21,456 nucleotides of DNA from an uncultured Collinsella sp. (GCA_958403395.1 CATXXF010000034.1:1-21456); one strand, 5' to 3'; shown: positions 1 through 6,263, counted from the stretch's first letter. Numbers and translations are program-made. Notes: generated by a model not told the origin, from the sequence alone.

Positions 1-310
1 CGCTCGGACGCTGGTGTAGCGCGAGCGCTGCCGGTACGTGCAATACCTCATCCACCTGAGCGTGCTCGGCCTGCGTCAAACGACGGCGGGTATAAGTGCT
101 GAGCGCCTCCAAGTAGCGACGCGAGCCCTCGGCATAAAGAACCCCCAGCGCCAGCGAACTCTTGCCCGAACCCGACACGCCGGCAATGCCCACGAGCTTT
201 CCCAGCGGAATATCGATATCGATGTCTTTGAGGTTATGGACGCGCGCGCCACGCACCTCGATAGCCTGCGGGCTCATCTTCTGTTCCGTCACCTTTATCA
301 CCCTACTCAT
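1..310 (-). CDS. UvrA-like ABC ATPase (UvrA paralogue), 3' end cut by window
   Basis: Only the first 103 or so codons are inside the window; the gene continues beyond base 1. The frame shows the N-terminal ATPase start of the UvrA family: EVRGARVHNLKDI, then the P-loop GVSGSGKSS, then YAEGSRRYLEALS. In true UvrA the last stretch is usually AEGQRRYVESLSAYARQF, and the region after it here (TRRRLTQAEH, then PAALALHQRP) differs. I therefore read it as a UvrA paralogue (class II or drug-resistance type) rather than the housekeeping repair subunit. The ATG at 310 overlaps the stop of the upstream AAA ATPase gene (ATGAGTAG), which suggests translational coupling. A second in-frame ATG at 277 has an AAGGTG about 12 nt upstream and could be the real start. 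Substrate unknown; with only the N-terminus visible, the subfamily is not settled. Confidence 0.8.
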   Translation of the reverse strand, partial: MSRVIKVTEQKMSPQAIEVRGARVHNLKDIDIDIPLGKLVGIAGVSGSGKSSLALGVLYAEGSRRYLEALSTYTRRRLTQAEHAQVDEVLHVPAALALHQRPS

Positions 311-1421
311 GCCATAAAACTCGATCGCGAATGTACGCGCCCAGCATGGGCACGGTAAATCGGACGAGGCCGTATCCGGCAGCCTCGATGACGCGCTCGC
401 GAATCAGACTTGCGCGATATTTACTCGCCCAACTCTGAGTACGGTCGCAACGCTCAATGATGTCCGCCATGCGCGTCGGCTTGCCCTCGTCAGCCGCCAT
501 AGCCTCGATAAAGAGGCGCTGCGGACTGCGCAACCCGTAATACAAGGGAGCGTCCACTGCTTCATAGAACTCGGAGATGGCATCCGCGTGCCCAGCCTCA
601 ACATCGCGCTCTTCAATGACCTGCGAGTCACGCCGAACGGCAGACCGCCACATGTAATATCCCACGAGCTGAACCATATAGGGATGCCCCATGCTCTTGT
701 GTGACGCAAGGTCCGCCGTCTCCGCGTCAACGTAAAGGCCAGCGTCTTTGACCGTCTGGATATATGAATCACGCACCTTGGGCAAGGATATCGCCCCCAG
801 CGTACGCTGCTGGGCACGCCGCAAAAACGTCACGCTCGGCTCTTCGAGCAGATCGTCAACCATACTGGGTAAGCCGGCGAACACCAGCGCAAGACCGCGC
901 TGGTCGCTATCGGGCAATCCCGTGGCATCCTGGTCTCCGAGCACCTGCTGATAGAGAACGGCAAGAGCCGCTAGTTCCTCGATAGACGCAGATTGCGCCT
1001 CGTCAATCGCAAACAGTATGCCCTTGCCTGGACCGAGCTTCTTGAGGCGCTCGTTGACCAGCCCTCGCAACGTTTCGCCCTTTGCTCGCGCCGCCTCGAC
1101 CGACATCCGGCCAAACGACGAACCGAATTCCATTGACGTCACAACGGGCCTATTCGAGCGAAGCGCGTCGGCCAAGCGGTCGCATAAGCCAAGCGAAGCG
1201 GAATCGGAGACAACCGCCCATCCGCGCTCGCTGGCCAGACGTTGCAGCTCCCGCAGGAGAACTGTCTTGCCGCAGCCGCGGTTTCCCGTAATGAGCATGA
1301 GCCTGCCCGGCGCTCCGGCGCCGTTATCGAGCCCTTCCTCGAAATCTTCGATGACCGACTCGCGACCAATGAGCATCGGAGGCCGCTTGCCTGCCGTTGG
1401 CTTAAAGGGATTTGGATTCAT
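303..1421 (-). CDS. AAA/Orc1-Cdc6-like ATPase with C-terminal winged-helix-like region
   Basis: A 372-residue ATP-binding protein of the AAA_16/ORC-like type. The Walker A motif is GNRGCGKT at about residues 46-53, and Walker B is LFAIDEAQ with D140 and E141. The C-terminal third (after about residue 300, SPQRLFIEAMAA onward) looks like the winged-helix module of this group, so DNA binding is plausible. The start at 1421 is fixed by a strong GAGGAGG five bases upstream. Its last bases overlap the UvrA-like gene, so the two are probably one operon. The promoter is built from three 10-bp repeats (1455-1485). Proteins of this type are common in actinobacteria, but their function is usually unknown; I assign no process. 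No signal peptide or membrane segment is seen. Confidence 0.85.
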   Translation of the reverse strand: MNPNPFKPTAGKRPPMLIGRESVIEDFEEGLDNGAGAPGRLMLITGNRGCGKTVLLRELQRLASERGWAVVSDSASLGLCDRLADALRSNRPVVTSMEFGSSFGRMSVEAARAKGETLRGLVNERLKKLGPGKGILFAIDEAQSASIEELAALAVLYQQVLGDQDATGLPDSDQRGLALVFAGLPSMVDDLLEEPSVTFLRRAQQRTLGAISLPKVRDSYIQTVKDAGLYVDAETADLASHKSMGHPYMVQLVGYYMWRSAVRRDSQVIEERDVEAGHADAISEFYEAVDAPLYYGLRSPQRLFIEAMAADEGKPTRMADIIERCDRTQSWASKYRASLIRERVIEAAGYGLVRFTVPMLGAYIRDRVLWHE

Positions 1422-1454
1422 GTCGGCCTCCTCGGATTGGCAAACGCTGCCTAT

Positions 1455-1485
1455 AGTTATACCAACTTATACCGAGTTATACCAA
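1455..1485 (-). promoter_or_regulatory. Promoter made of three tandem 10-bp repeats
   Basis: On the plus strand the units are AGTTATACCA (1455-1464), ACTTATACCG (1465-1474) and AGTTATACCA (1475-1484), an exact 10-bp period. Read on the minus strand they supply a -35 TTGGTA (1485-1480) and a -10 TATAAC (1461-1456) with an 18-bp spacer. This would start transcription about 28 nt before the ATG at 1421. One repeat per helical turn would place equal half-sites on the same face of DNA, which suggests a repressor operator over the promoter. The binding protein is unknown. Confidence 0.6.
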
Positions 1486-1514
1486 CAGCAGGTGACAAAG
1501 AGGCCGCCCTTCTA

Positions 1515-3518
1515 TCACCTATGGCAGAAGAACTCTGCGTCTGCTGCTCGCCAGGGGCGGAAGGTGGAGGGATCGACCTTTACGTGGGCTGCCTCGGGGA
1601 CGTCGTACCATTTGACCGTGTAACCGGCGCCGTGGGAGCAAAAGACCGAATCGGGCGTGTTGGGCAGATCGGCCTCGGGCTCATAGGCGGCCGTCTCGAT
1701 GACGCGCTCGGCATCATGGCAAGCCGCATAGCCGGCGAACTCTAGGTACAGATGCCCACGACCACTCGTATAGGCGGCCACCTCCAGCGCGTAATCCTGC
1801 ACCTCAGATGCCGGCACGCGACCCACAAGCTTCGCCCGGTCTCCCGCCATCGTCGGCGGCTCGTACTCGGCACCCATGCGCGTGGCATCCGAGAGTGCCC
1901 GGCCCACGCACTCCCCCGGCACCTCGAGCTCAAAGCGATACCACGGCTCCAACAGCACCGCCGCGCCGGCGTCACGCGCCTGCATCAAACCCTGGCGAAT
2001 CGCGCGGTACGTGGCCTGGCGAAAGTCGCCGCCCTCGGTGTGTTTGGCATGCGCACGGCCGCCCGTGAGTGTAATGCGCACATCGGCGATGGGCGAGCCG
2101 GTCAGCACGCCCAGGTGATCGCGCTCCATGGCGTTGGTGAGTGCCAAACGCTGCCAGTTAAGATCGAGCTCGTCGGTCGAGGTCACGGTGCCAAACTGCA
2201 CGCCCGAACCCGCTGGCAACGGCTCCAGGCGCAGATGTACCTCGGCATAGTGGCGCAGCGGCTCAAAGTGGCCCACGCCCTCGACCGGCTGCGAAATAGT
2301 CTCCTTATAGAGAATGCCGCCGGGCTCAAACTCGACCGCAAGGCCAAAACGATCGGCAAGAACGCGCTGCACGACCTCGAGCTGCACCGCTCCCATGAGC
2401 TGCAGATGTATTTGTTCAAGATGCGTATTCCAGCTTACGCCGAGCATGGGGTCTTCATCCGCCAGCTCAGCCAACGCTTTGAACACCGTATGGACGTCGT
2501 GTTCGCCCGGCAGCACCGTATAGGTGAGGACCGGCGCAATGACGGGCGCATCGCCCGCGGGCTCCGCGCCCAGGGCGTCCCCCGGGCGAACGTGCGCAAG
2601 ACCCGTCACGGCACAAATACCGCCAGCAGCAACTTCTTGGGCAAGCTCATACTTATCGCCGTTATAGATGCGTACCTGATCGACCTTCTGCTCCCATGCC
2701 TCAGCACCGGAACGTCCGCCAATCACCTGCTTGGCATGCAGCGTGCCGCCGGTCACTTTAACCCAAGCCAAGCGCTCGCCGCGGTCCCCGCGGCTGACGC
2801 GATAGACGCGGGCGGCAAACTCCGGGAGCCACGCCTGTTCGCGCATCAGCGCGCATATATCATCCAACAGCTCGTCCACACCTTGGTCCTTAAGCGCCGA
2901 GCCGGCAAAGCAGGGAAAGAGCTTGCGCTCGGCAACCATGCGCGACAGCGTCGCGACGGAAAGCTCACCCATCTCGAGAAACTCCTCGAGAGCCGCTTCA
3001 TCCAACGCAGCAGCGTCCTCCTGAACGGTGCCGCCCGCCAGCAGTTCGTTGGCATCCAGGCAGCCCTCGGAAAGACGCTGCCCAAGCTGTGCAAGCAAAA
3101 CATCGCGGCCGGGATTCTCCAAATCGATCTTGTTGATGAAGATGAACGTCGGGATGTCATAGCGCGCAAGCAGGCGCCACAGGGTTTCGGTGTGCCCCTG
3201 TACGCCATCGTTGGCGCCTACCACCAGAATCGCGTAGTCCAGGGCACGCAGCGTGCGCTCCGCCTCGGCAGAAAAATCGACATGGCCGGGAGCGTCCACG
3301 AGCATAACGTGGGTATCACCATGGTCGAGCACAGCCTGCGACGAGAAAATCGTGATACCGCGCTCACGCTCGATCTCGTTCGTATCCAGATGCGAGTCGC
3401 CATCGTCAACGCGGCCGCGCTTGCGAATGCGGCCCGCGTTAAACAGCATGGCCTCGGCCAGCGTGGTCTTGCCGGCATCGACATGCGCCAAGATTCCAAC
3501 GACTGCCTGCTTCGACAT
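1515..3518 (-). CDS. Tet(M)-like ribosomal protection / translation factor GTPase
   Basis: A 667-residue EF-G-like GTPase. The GTPase motifs are AHVDAGKT (11-18), RGIT (53-56), DAPGH (75-79) and NKID (129-132). The rest follows the EF-G/Tet(M) plan, with a C-terminal block (SGRGHLYLEF, then CSHGAGYTVKWYDVP) typical of a chromosomal 'translation factor GTPase' branch. It is slightly longer than Tet(M) (639). The ATG at 3518 has AAGAGGAG just upstream; an in-frame TTG at 3587 would add 23 residues but has no ribosome site. The family binds the ribosome and can expel tetracycline. However, the Tet(M) loop YSPVSTPADFR is here KHTEGGDFR (about 492-500), so true resistance is uncertain. No transposase or conjugation gene is nearby, arguing against recent acquisition. 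Confidence 0.88.
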   Translation of the reverse strand: MSKQAVVGILAHVDAGKTTLAEAMLFNAGRIRKRGRVDDGDSHLDTNEIERERGITIFSSQAVLDHGDTHVMLVDAPGHVDFSAEAERTLRALDYAILVVGANDGVQGHTETLWRLLARYDIPTFIFINKIDLENPGRDVLLAQLGQRLSEGCLDANELLAGGTVQEDAAALDEAALEEFLEMGELSVATLSRMVAERKLFPCFAGSALKDQGVDELLDDICALMREQAWLPEFAARVYRVSRGDRGERLAWVKVTGGTLHAKQVIGGRSGAEAWEQKVDQVRIYNGDKYELAQEVAAGGICAVTGLAHVRPGDALGAEPAGDAPVIAPVLTYTVLPGEHDVHTVFKALAELADEDPMLGVSWNTHLEQIHLQLMGAVQLEVVQRVLADRFGLAVEFEPGGILYKETISQPVEGVGHFEPLRHYAEVHLRLEPLPAGSGVQFGTVTSTDELDLNWQRLALTNAMERDHLGVLTGSPIADVRITLTGGRAHAKHTEGGDFRQATYRAIRQGLMQARDAGAAVLLEPWYRFELEVPGECVGRALSDATRMGAEYEPPTMAGDRAKLVGRVPASEVQDYALEVAAYTSGRGHLYLEFAGYAACHDAERVIETAAYEPEADLPNTPDSVFCSHGAGYTVKWYDVPEAAHVKVDPSTFRPWRAADAEFFCHR

Positions 3519-3578
3519 GGCTCTCCTCTTATTACAAGCCCATCGCACGCGGCAACGGGCGTCCTCGTTCCACACTGG

Positions 3579-3607
3579 ATGATACAATTTACGAGCCGGC
3601 GGGCGAA
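3579..3607 (-). promoter_or_regulatory. Possible promoter of the Tet-like GTPase gene
   Basis: On the minus strand a good -10 TATCAT (3584-3579) lies 17 bp below a weak -35 TTCGCC (3607-3602). Transcription would start near 3572 and give a leader of about 54 nt before the ATG at 3518. The -35 is poor, so this is tentative. No leader peptide or attenuator of the Tet(M) kind is evident in the short leader. Confidence 0.35.
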
Positions 3608-3633
3608 GCGGGCCCTATCCCCCGACCGAGCTC

Positions 3634-3659
3634 ATCGCTCCGCGTTGCCACGCGGCGAT
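3634..3659. repeat. Hairpin-forming inverted repeat
   Basis: ATCG, a 2-nt bulge, then CCGCGT, loop TGCC, ACGCGG and CGAT: a 10-bp stem with one bulge. It lies in the 254-bp gap between the GNAT gene and the Tet-like gene, upstream of the likely promoter of the latter. It is one of three hairpins in a row. Confidence 0.6.
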
Positions 3660-3680
3660 TTTCGTAGGTTCGCGCCTTGC

Positions 3681-3694
3681 GAAAGCCGGCTTTC
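3681..3694. repeat. Perfect 14-bp palindrome
   Basis: GAAAGCCGGCTTTC reads the same on both strands. It is the middle of three inverted repeats in the gap between the GNAT gene and the Tet-like gene. It could be a protein-binding site or part of a 3' processing structure; the sequence alone does not decide. Confidence 0.6.
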
Positions 3695-3707
3695 AAAACA
3701 GCGCAGC

Positions 3708-3743
3708 GAACGAAAATGGCCCCGGGTGGGACCATTTTCGTTC
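3708..3743 (-). terminator. Long hairpin downstream of GNAT gene
   Basis: The arms GAACGAAAATGG (3708-3719) and CCATTTTCGTTC (3732-3743) match over all 12 positions. Inside them, after one mismatch, CCC pairs with GGG around a 4-nt GGGT loop. It begins about 30 bp after the GNAT stop at 3773, the right place for a terminator or 3'-end stabiliser. No clean T-run follows on the minus strand (GCTGCGCTGTTTTG comes next). It may therefore be a dispersed palindromic repeat rather than a classic terminator. Confidence 0.5.
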
Positions 3744-3772
3744 ACACGCATTGCTGACACGAGCCCTCGCTC

Positions 3773-4261
3773 TTATGCCTCGCGCAGCCAGTCAAACGCA
3801 ACACGCGGCGTGCCGTCTGACACATGCACGACGCCGGCGCGCTCGAACCCCGCCTTAATACTCGCACCCTGCATGGGCAGGTTGTCCTGATGCGTGTCGA
3901 TACGCAGGTGATCGGCACGCTCTTTGGCAAAGGCAAACATCGCGGCCGCGATACCGTGCGCGGTGCCGTCGGACGCCACACGGTGCAGCACGTCGTACGG
4001 AGTGTCGCTGCGCCATTGCCCGTCCTCAATTACGTCATAGCACTCGTCCGGGCCCGGTAAAAAGGCAAACGTCGCCACCACGCGACCGTCGACTTCGCAC
4101 ACATAGCTACCACCGGCGGCGATATCGGCAGCCAGCTGCTCGGCAGAAGGCGTGCCCTCGGGCCACTGCGTGGCGTTGCCATGCGCGCGCATAAAGGCGC
4201 GGGCCGCGTCATAGATAGCCATGACGGCGGGAATGTCGGTATCGAGGGTTTTTCTGATCAT
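3773..4261 (-). CDS. GNAT-family N-acetyltransferase
   Basis: A 162-residue protein with the GNAT fold order. The N-terminal MIRKTLDTDIPAVMAIYDAA matches the first strand and helix (an 'IR.at..D...i..iy..a' pattern). A central beta strand follows (GSYVCEVDGRVVATFAFLPG). The acetyl-CoA loop region VASDGTAHGIAAAMFAFA is a degenerate form of the usual Q/RxxGxG/A. The C-terminal half has LRIDTHQDNLPMQ.A..KAGFERAG, the typical 'D....N..m......GF...G' motif. The ATG at 4261 is preceded in frame by a GTG at 4264, either with a GTGAGGT upstream. Substrate unknown. It is divergent from the small Cys-rich gene across a perfect palindrome (4283-4314). Confidence 0.88.
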   Translation of the reverse strand: MIRKTLDTDIPAVMAIYDAARAFMRAHGNATQWPEGTPSAEQLAADIAAGGSYVCEVDGRVVATFAFLPGPDECYDVIEDGQWRSDTPYDVLHRVASDGTAHGIAAAMFAFAKERADHLRIDTHQDNLPMQGASIKAGFERAGVVHVSDGTPRVAFDWLREA

Positions 4262-4282
4262 CACGCGGCGACCTCACGTTTA

Positions 4283-4314
4283 TTGGTATCACTTTGATTG
4301 AGCAATGATACCAA
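4283..4314. promoter_or_regulatory. 9-bp perfect inverted repeat in divergent intergenic region
   Basis: TTGGTATCA (4283-4291) and TGATACCAA (4306-4314) are exact inverted copies around a 14-bp spacer. The two flanking genes point away from it (starts at 4261 and 4339). If the arms were read as -35/-10 boxes, both strands would have TTGGTA-N17-TGATAC. TGATAC is a poor -10, so an operator controlling both genes is more likely than a symmetric promoter. Confidence 0.6.
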
Positions 4315-4338
4315 CGTTTTGAGAAGGGCACGAAGCAG

Positions 4339-4635
4339 ATGGGGAGCAAAAAGCGAGCCGCTTGGTCAAAAGCCAAAAGCGAGTTTTTGGGCGCTGCCAC
4401 GGGCGGCGATATGAGCGACCTGTTTGCGCGCGAGAATGAGCGCCGCGACGCCCTGGACGCCGAGCGCGATGAAGCCTGGCGCTACAAGTCGTGCGAACGC
4501 AAAAACCGTTACGACACGCGCGCCGAGGCCGAGGCCGTTATGGCCGACTGCGAAAACCGCGGGCGGCGTGGTTTGGCCTGCTACAAATGCGAATACTGCG
4601 GCGGCTGGCACCTGACGTCGCATCCTTGGAAATAG
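4339..4635 (+). CDS. Small Cys/His-rich (zinc-ribbon-like) protein, function unknown
   Basis: 98 residues. The N-terminal half is charged and helical (ARENERRDALDAERDEAW). The C-terminal half has C52 and C71, then a tight cluster CYKCEYCGGWHLTSH with C81, C84, C87, H91 and H95, which looks like a metal-binding knuckle. Short 'YxCxxCxxWHxT' proteins occur in actinobacteria and phages, but I cannot name a function. The ATG at 4339 has AGAAGGG about 10 nt upstream; a later ATG at 4411 would keep all the cysteines. It is divergent from the GNAT gene and shares the palindromic control region with it. Confidence 0.75.
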   Translation: MGSKKRAAWSKAKSEFLGAATGGDMSDLFARENERRDALDAERDEAWRYKSCERKNRYDTRAEAEAVMADCENRGRRGLACYKCEYCGGWHLTSHPWK

Positions 4636-4683
4636 GCCTCGCATCGGCACGGCACTGACGGAGCGCCAGTCATCTCACGAAAG

Positions 4684-5388
4684 CTACGGGCGCGGCGGCA
4701 CCAAAACATCATAGCGAACGGCCTTGCCCGCAAGTTGATAGCTCGGCTTAACGCCGGCAAGCAGCGGGCCCTTTACCGGCCGCTTGATAACGACTTTGCG
4801 CGGGTGCACCGCAAGCGCAGCTTCGACCAGCGTCCCCTCATCAGCACACGGCTGTTCCAAATGGTGCAGGAGTTGGAACTTCTTTTTAACCGCCGCGCTC
4901 TTGGTGCGCCCGGGAAACATGGGGTCCAGATACACCACGTCGGGAGCCGCGAGCTCGCCCCGCCCGATCAGCTCAGCCGCATGGCGAAGACCGACAATGC
5001 TGTCCTCGCCCGCATGTAAGCGCATGCGCGCCACGGCTGTCGCAAGCGCCGGATCATCTGCCGCGCGATCCAAAGCATCCTTGAGGAGCGCCGCGATCAC
5101 GCAATCCTGCTCATACAGATCGACGGTAAAGCCCGCGGCCGCCAACAGCAGCGAATCCTCGCCAAAGCCTGCTGTGGCATCGATTGCCCACGGTTGCTCG
5201 GCACCTTTTATGCGTGCAGCCTTTACCAACAGCTCTTGCTGCAGACGGCCCTGCTTGAGCCGTGGAAGCATGCGGCCAAAATCGGCACGCAGCTCCATCG
5301 TGCCGTCGGTGAGCGTGAGGCCCTCGGACTTCCCGGTCAGTTCAAGCCCCGCGGCCCGAGCAACAGAAAAGGGATCGACGACGCCCAT
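4684..5388 (-). CDS. rsmJ: 16S rRNA (guanine(1516)-N(2))-methyltransferase RsmJ
   Basis: 234 residues, close to the usual RsmJ length of about 250. SAM motif I is IDATAGFGEDS (69-79), followed by an acidic residue at the end of the next strand (LYEQD). The catalytic-type motif is LDPMFPGRTKSAAVKKK (from 154), which is diagnostic of RsmJ. The C-terminal PRKVVIKRPVKGP also matches the family. In E. coli the enzyme methylates G1516 of 16S rRNA in the small-subunit head/decoding area, using SAM in the cytosol. The ATG at 5388 has AAGGAG six bases upstream. It faces the small Cys-rich gene end to end with a 48-bp gap and no clear terminator. Confidence 0.88.
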   Translation of the reverse strand: MGVVDPFSVARAAGLELTGKSEGLTLTDGTMELRADFGRMLPRLKQGRLQQELLVKAARIKGAEQPWAIDATAGFGEDSLLLAAAGFTVDLYEQDCVIAALLKDALDRAADDPALATAVARMRLHAGEDSIVGLRHAAELIGRGELAAPDVVYLDPMFPGRTKSAAVKKKFQLLHHLEQPCADEGTLVEAALAVHPRKVVIKRPVKGPLLAGVKPSYQLAGKAVRYDVLVPPRP

Positions 5389-5451
5389 GGGTACTCCTTA
5401 ACAAGCAAAACGAATACGTGAGCGCCGTTTATGTCGGCACCCAACCGTCCG

Positions 5452-5595
5452 CTATTGTCCCACATGCGACATGGCCCACAGCATCCCAATGCAAAGCACC
5501 GCCATCAACCCCGTGCACACGGCAGCGATCACAGAATCGCTCATGCGCCTTCCCAGCGACCGCGGCTCTCGTACTTGCTCTGCTCCGTACATCAT
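5452..5595 (-). CDS. Small single-pass membrane peptide (about 47 residues)
   Basis: Preceded by the very strong site AAGGAGGAG, which decides between starts. The ATG pair at 5595 and 5592 gives MMYGAEQVREPRSLGRRM, a short positive N-terminal arm. One hydrophobic segment follows (SVIAAVCTGLMAVLCIGMLW) and a short tail, AMSHVGQ. An upstream extension of the frame to 5661 has no ribosome site and is rejected. The arrangement fits a small membrane protein with the arm inside the cell. I recognise no family. It lies 63 bp after the start of rsmJ, on the same strand, and could be co-transcribed ahead of it. Confidence 0.55.
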   Translation of the reverse strand: MMYGAEQVREPRSLGRRMSDSVIAAVCTGLMAVLCIGMLWAMSHVGQ

Positions 5596-5753
5596 GACTC
5601 CTCCTTGAGACCAGCTCCTTGTTACGGCCTCATCATCGCAGCGCCGCACATGAGCTGCCATCGATTTGGCTTACGTCCAGCTTTCCTTTTTGAAAGGTTG
5701 GACCGTGCAGGCAAGAGACGCTTTCAAACGCATGCATCGCCGCGTTGAACTAC

Positions 5754-5782
5754 AATGTGCTTCACCATATGTGCAGCACATT
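5754..5782 (+). promoter_or_regulatory. ATGTGC inverted repeats overlapping a -10-like TACAAT
   Basis: AATGTGC (5754-5760) pairs with GCACATT (5776-5782). The second copy also forms its own palindrome ATGTGC-a-GCACAT (5769-5781). A TACAAT (5751-5756) overlaps the first copy and would serve the gene at 5824; no good -35 is visible 17 bp above it. The layout looks like a repressor operator just downstream of a promoter. The regulator is unknown. Confidence 0.5.
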
Positions 5783-5787
5783 GGGTG

Positions 5788-5800
5788 CGCCAAGTTGGCG
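5788..5800 (+). repeat. Perfect hairpin CGCCAA-g-TTGGCG in the leader of the 5824 gene
   Basis: A 6+1+6 palindrome located 23 bp before the ATG at 5824 and directly upstream of its AAAGGA ribosome site. A one-base loop is too tight for a stable RNA hairpin as written, so a DNA-binding site is equally possible. Confidence 0.4.
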
Positions 5801-5823
5801 TAATCGTATCGAAAGGACCAGCC

Positions 5824-6225
5824 ATGAGCTTCACTCGCAAGACTCTCAAAATCCTTGCCCTCATCTACTTTGTTTTGGGCATCGCCAGCCTCGTCATCGC
5901 CGGCGTCGGTATCGCCACGGGCAGTCTCGATTCCACGTACGGTTCGTACGCCACGCTCGCAGCGGTCGTGCTTATCGCCAAGGGTCTCGTCGACCTTGCC
6001 GCAGGCGTCGCCGGTATCAAGGGCGCCAACAAGCCTTCGCAGGTGGACGGAGCGTTTAAGCTCGGTATTGTTGCCGCTGTCGCCACGCTTGCCCAGGCGG
6101 TGCTCACGCTTCCCGCGTTTGGCGGTGACGCCATCAACTTTGGCGCCTTTGTCATCGTGGTCTACGACTTGTTCTTTGTTCAGCAGGCACATGAGGTTAA
6201 GGCCGAGAACAAGGACCGCCTGTAA
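5824..6225 (+). CDS. Four-helix integral membrane protein, function unknown
   Basis: 133 residues with four hydrophobic segments: about 9-31 (ILALIYFVLGIASLVIAGVG), 44-67, 82-100 (IVAAVATLAQAVLTLPAF) and 106-120. A charged tail QQAHEVKAENKDRL follows. The start at 5824 has AAAGGA upstream; a longer in-frame reading from 5755 lacks a ribosome site and would run through the operator region. I recognise only the general look of small four-helix membrane proteins and name no function. A 15-bp terminator hairpin follows at 6264-6299. Its own promoter region carries ATGTGC-type repeats, so it is probably a regulated single gene. Confidence 0.75.
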   Translation: MSFTRKTLKILALIYFVLGIASLVIAGVGIATGSLDSTYGSYATLAAVVLIAKGLVDLAAGVAGIKGANKPSQVDGAFKLGIVAAVATLAQAVLTLPAFGGDAINFGAFVIVVYDLFFVQQAHEVKAENKDRL

Positions 6226-6263
6226 GCGCTCGCTTCTCATAACCTCTGCAGCCAAGCAACTAA

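Noticed and set aside
1490..1520. AGGTGA...TCACCT hairpin at the end of the Tet-like gene as a terminator
   Set aside because: The arms are only 6 bp, the interior is full of mismatches and no T-run follows on the minus strand. It may be chance.
1515..3518. Acquired tetracycline-resistance element
   Set aside because: No transposase, integrase, conjugation gene or direct-repeat boundary is seen around it, and base use is like its neighbours.
3519..3587. Upstream TTG start for the Tet-like GTPase
   Set aside because: No ribosome site at that TTG, while AAGAGGAG stands directly before the ATG at 3518 and the family N-terminus starts there.
1752..3890. 712-codon open frame on the plus strand
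   Set aside because: It runs opposite the Tet-like GTPase gene, which has intact GTPase motifs. The predicted protein is rich in Arg, His and Ala with no domain, as expected of a GC-rich mirror frame.
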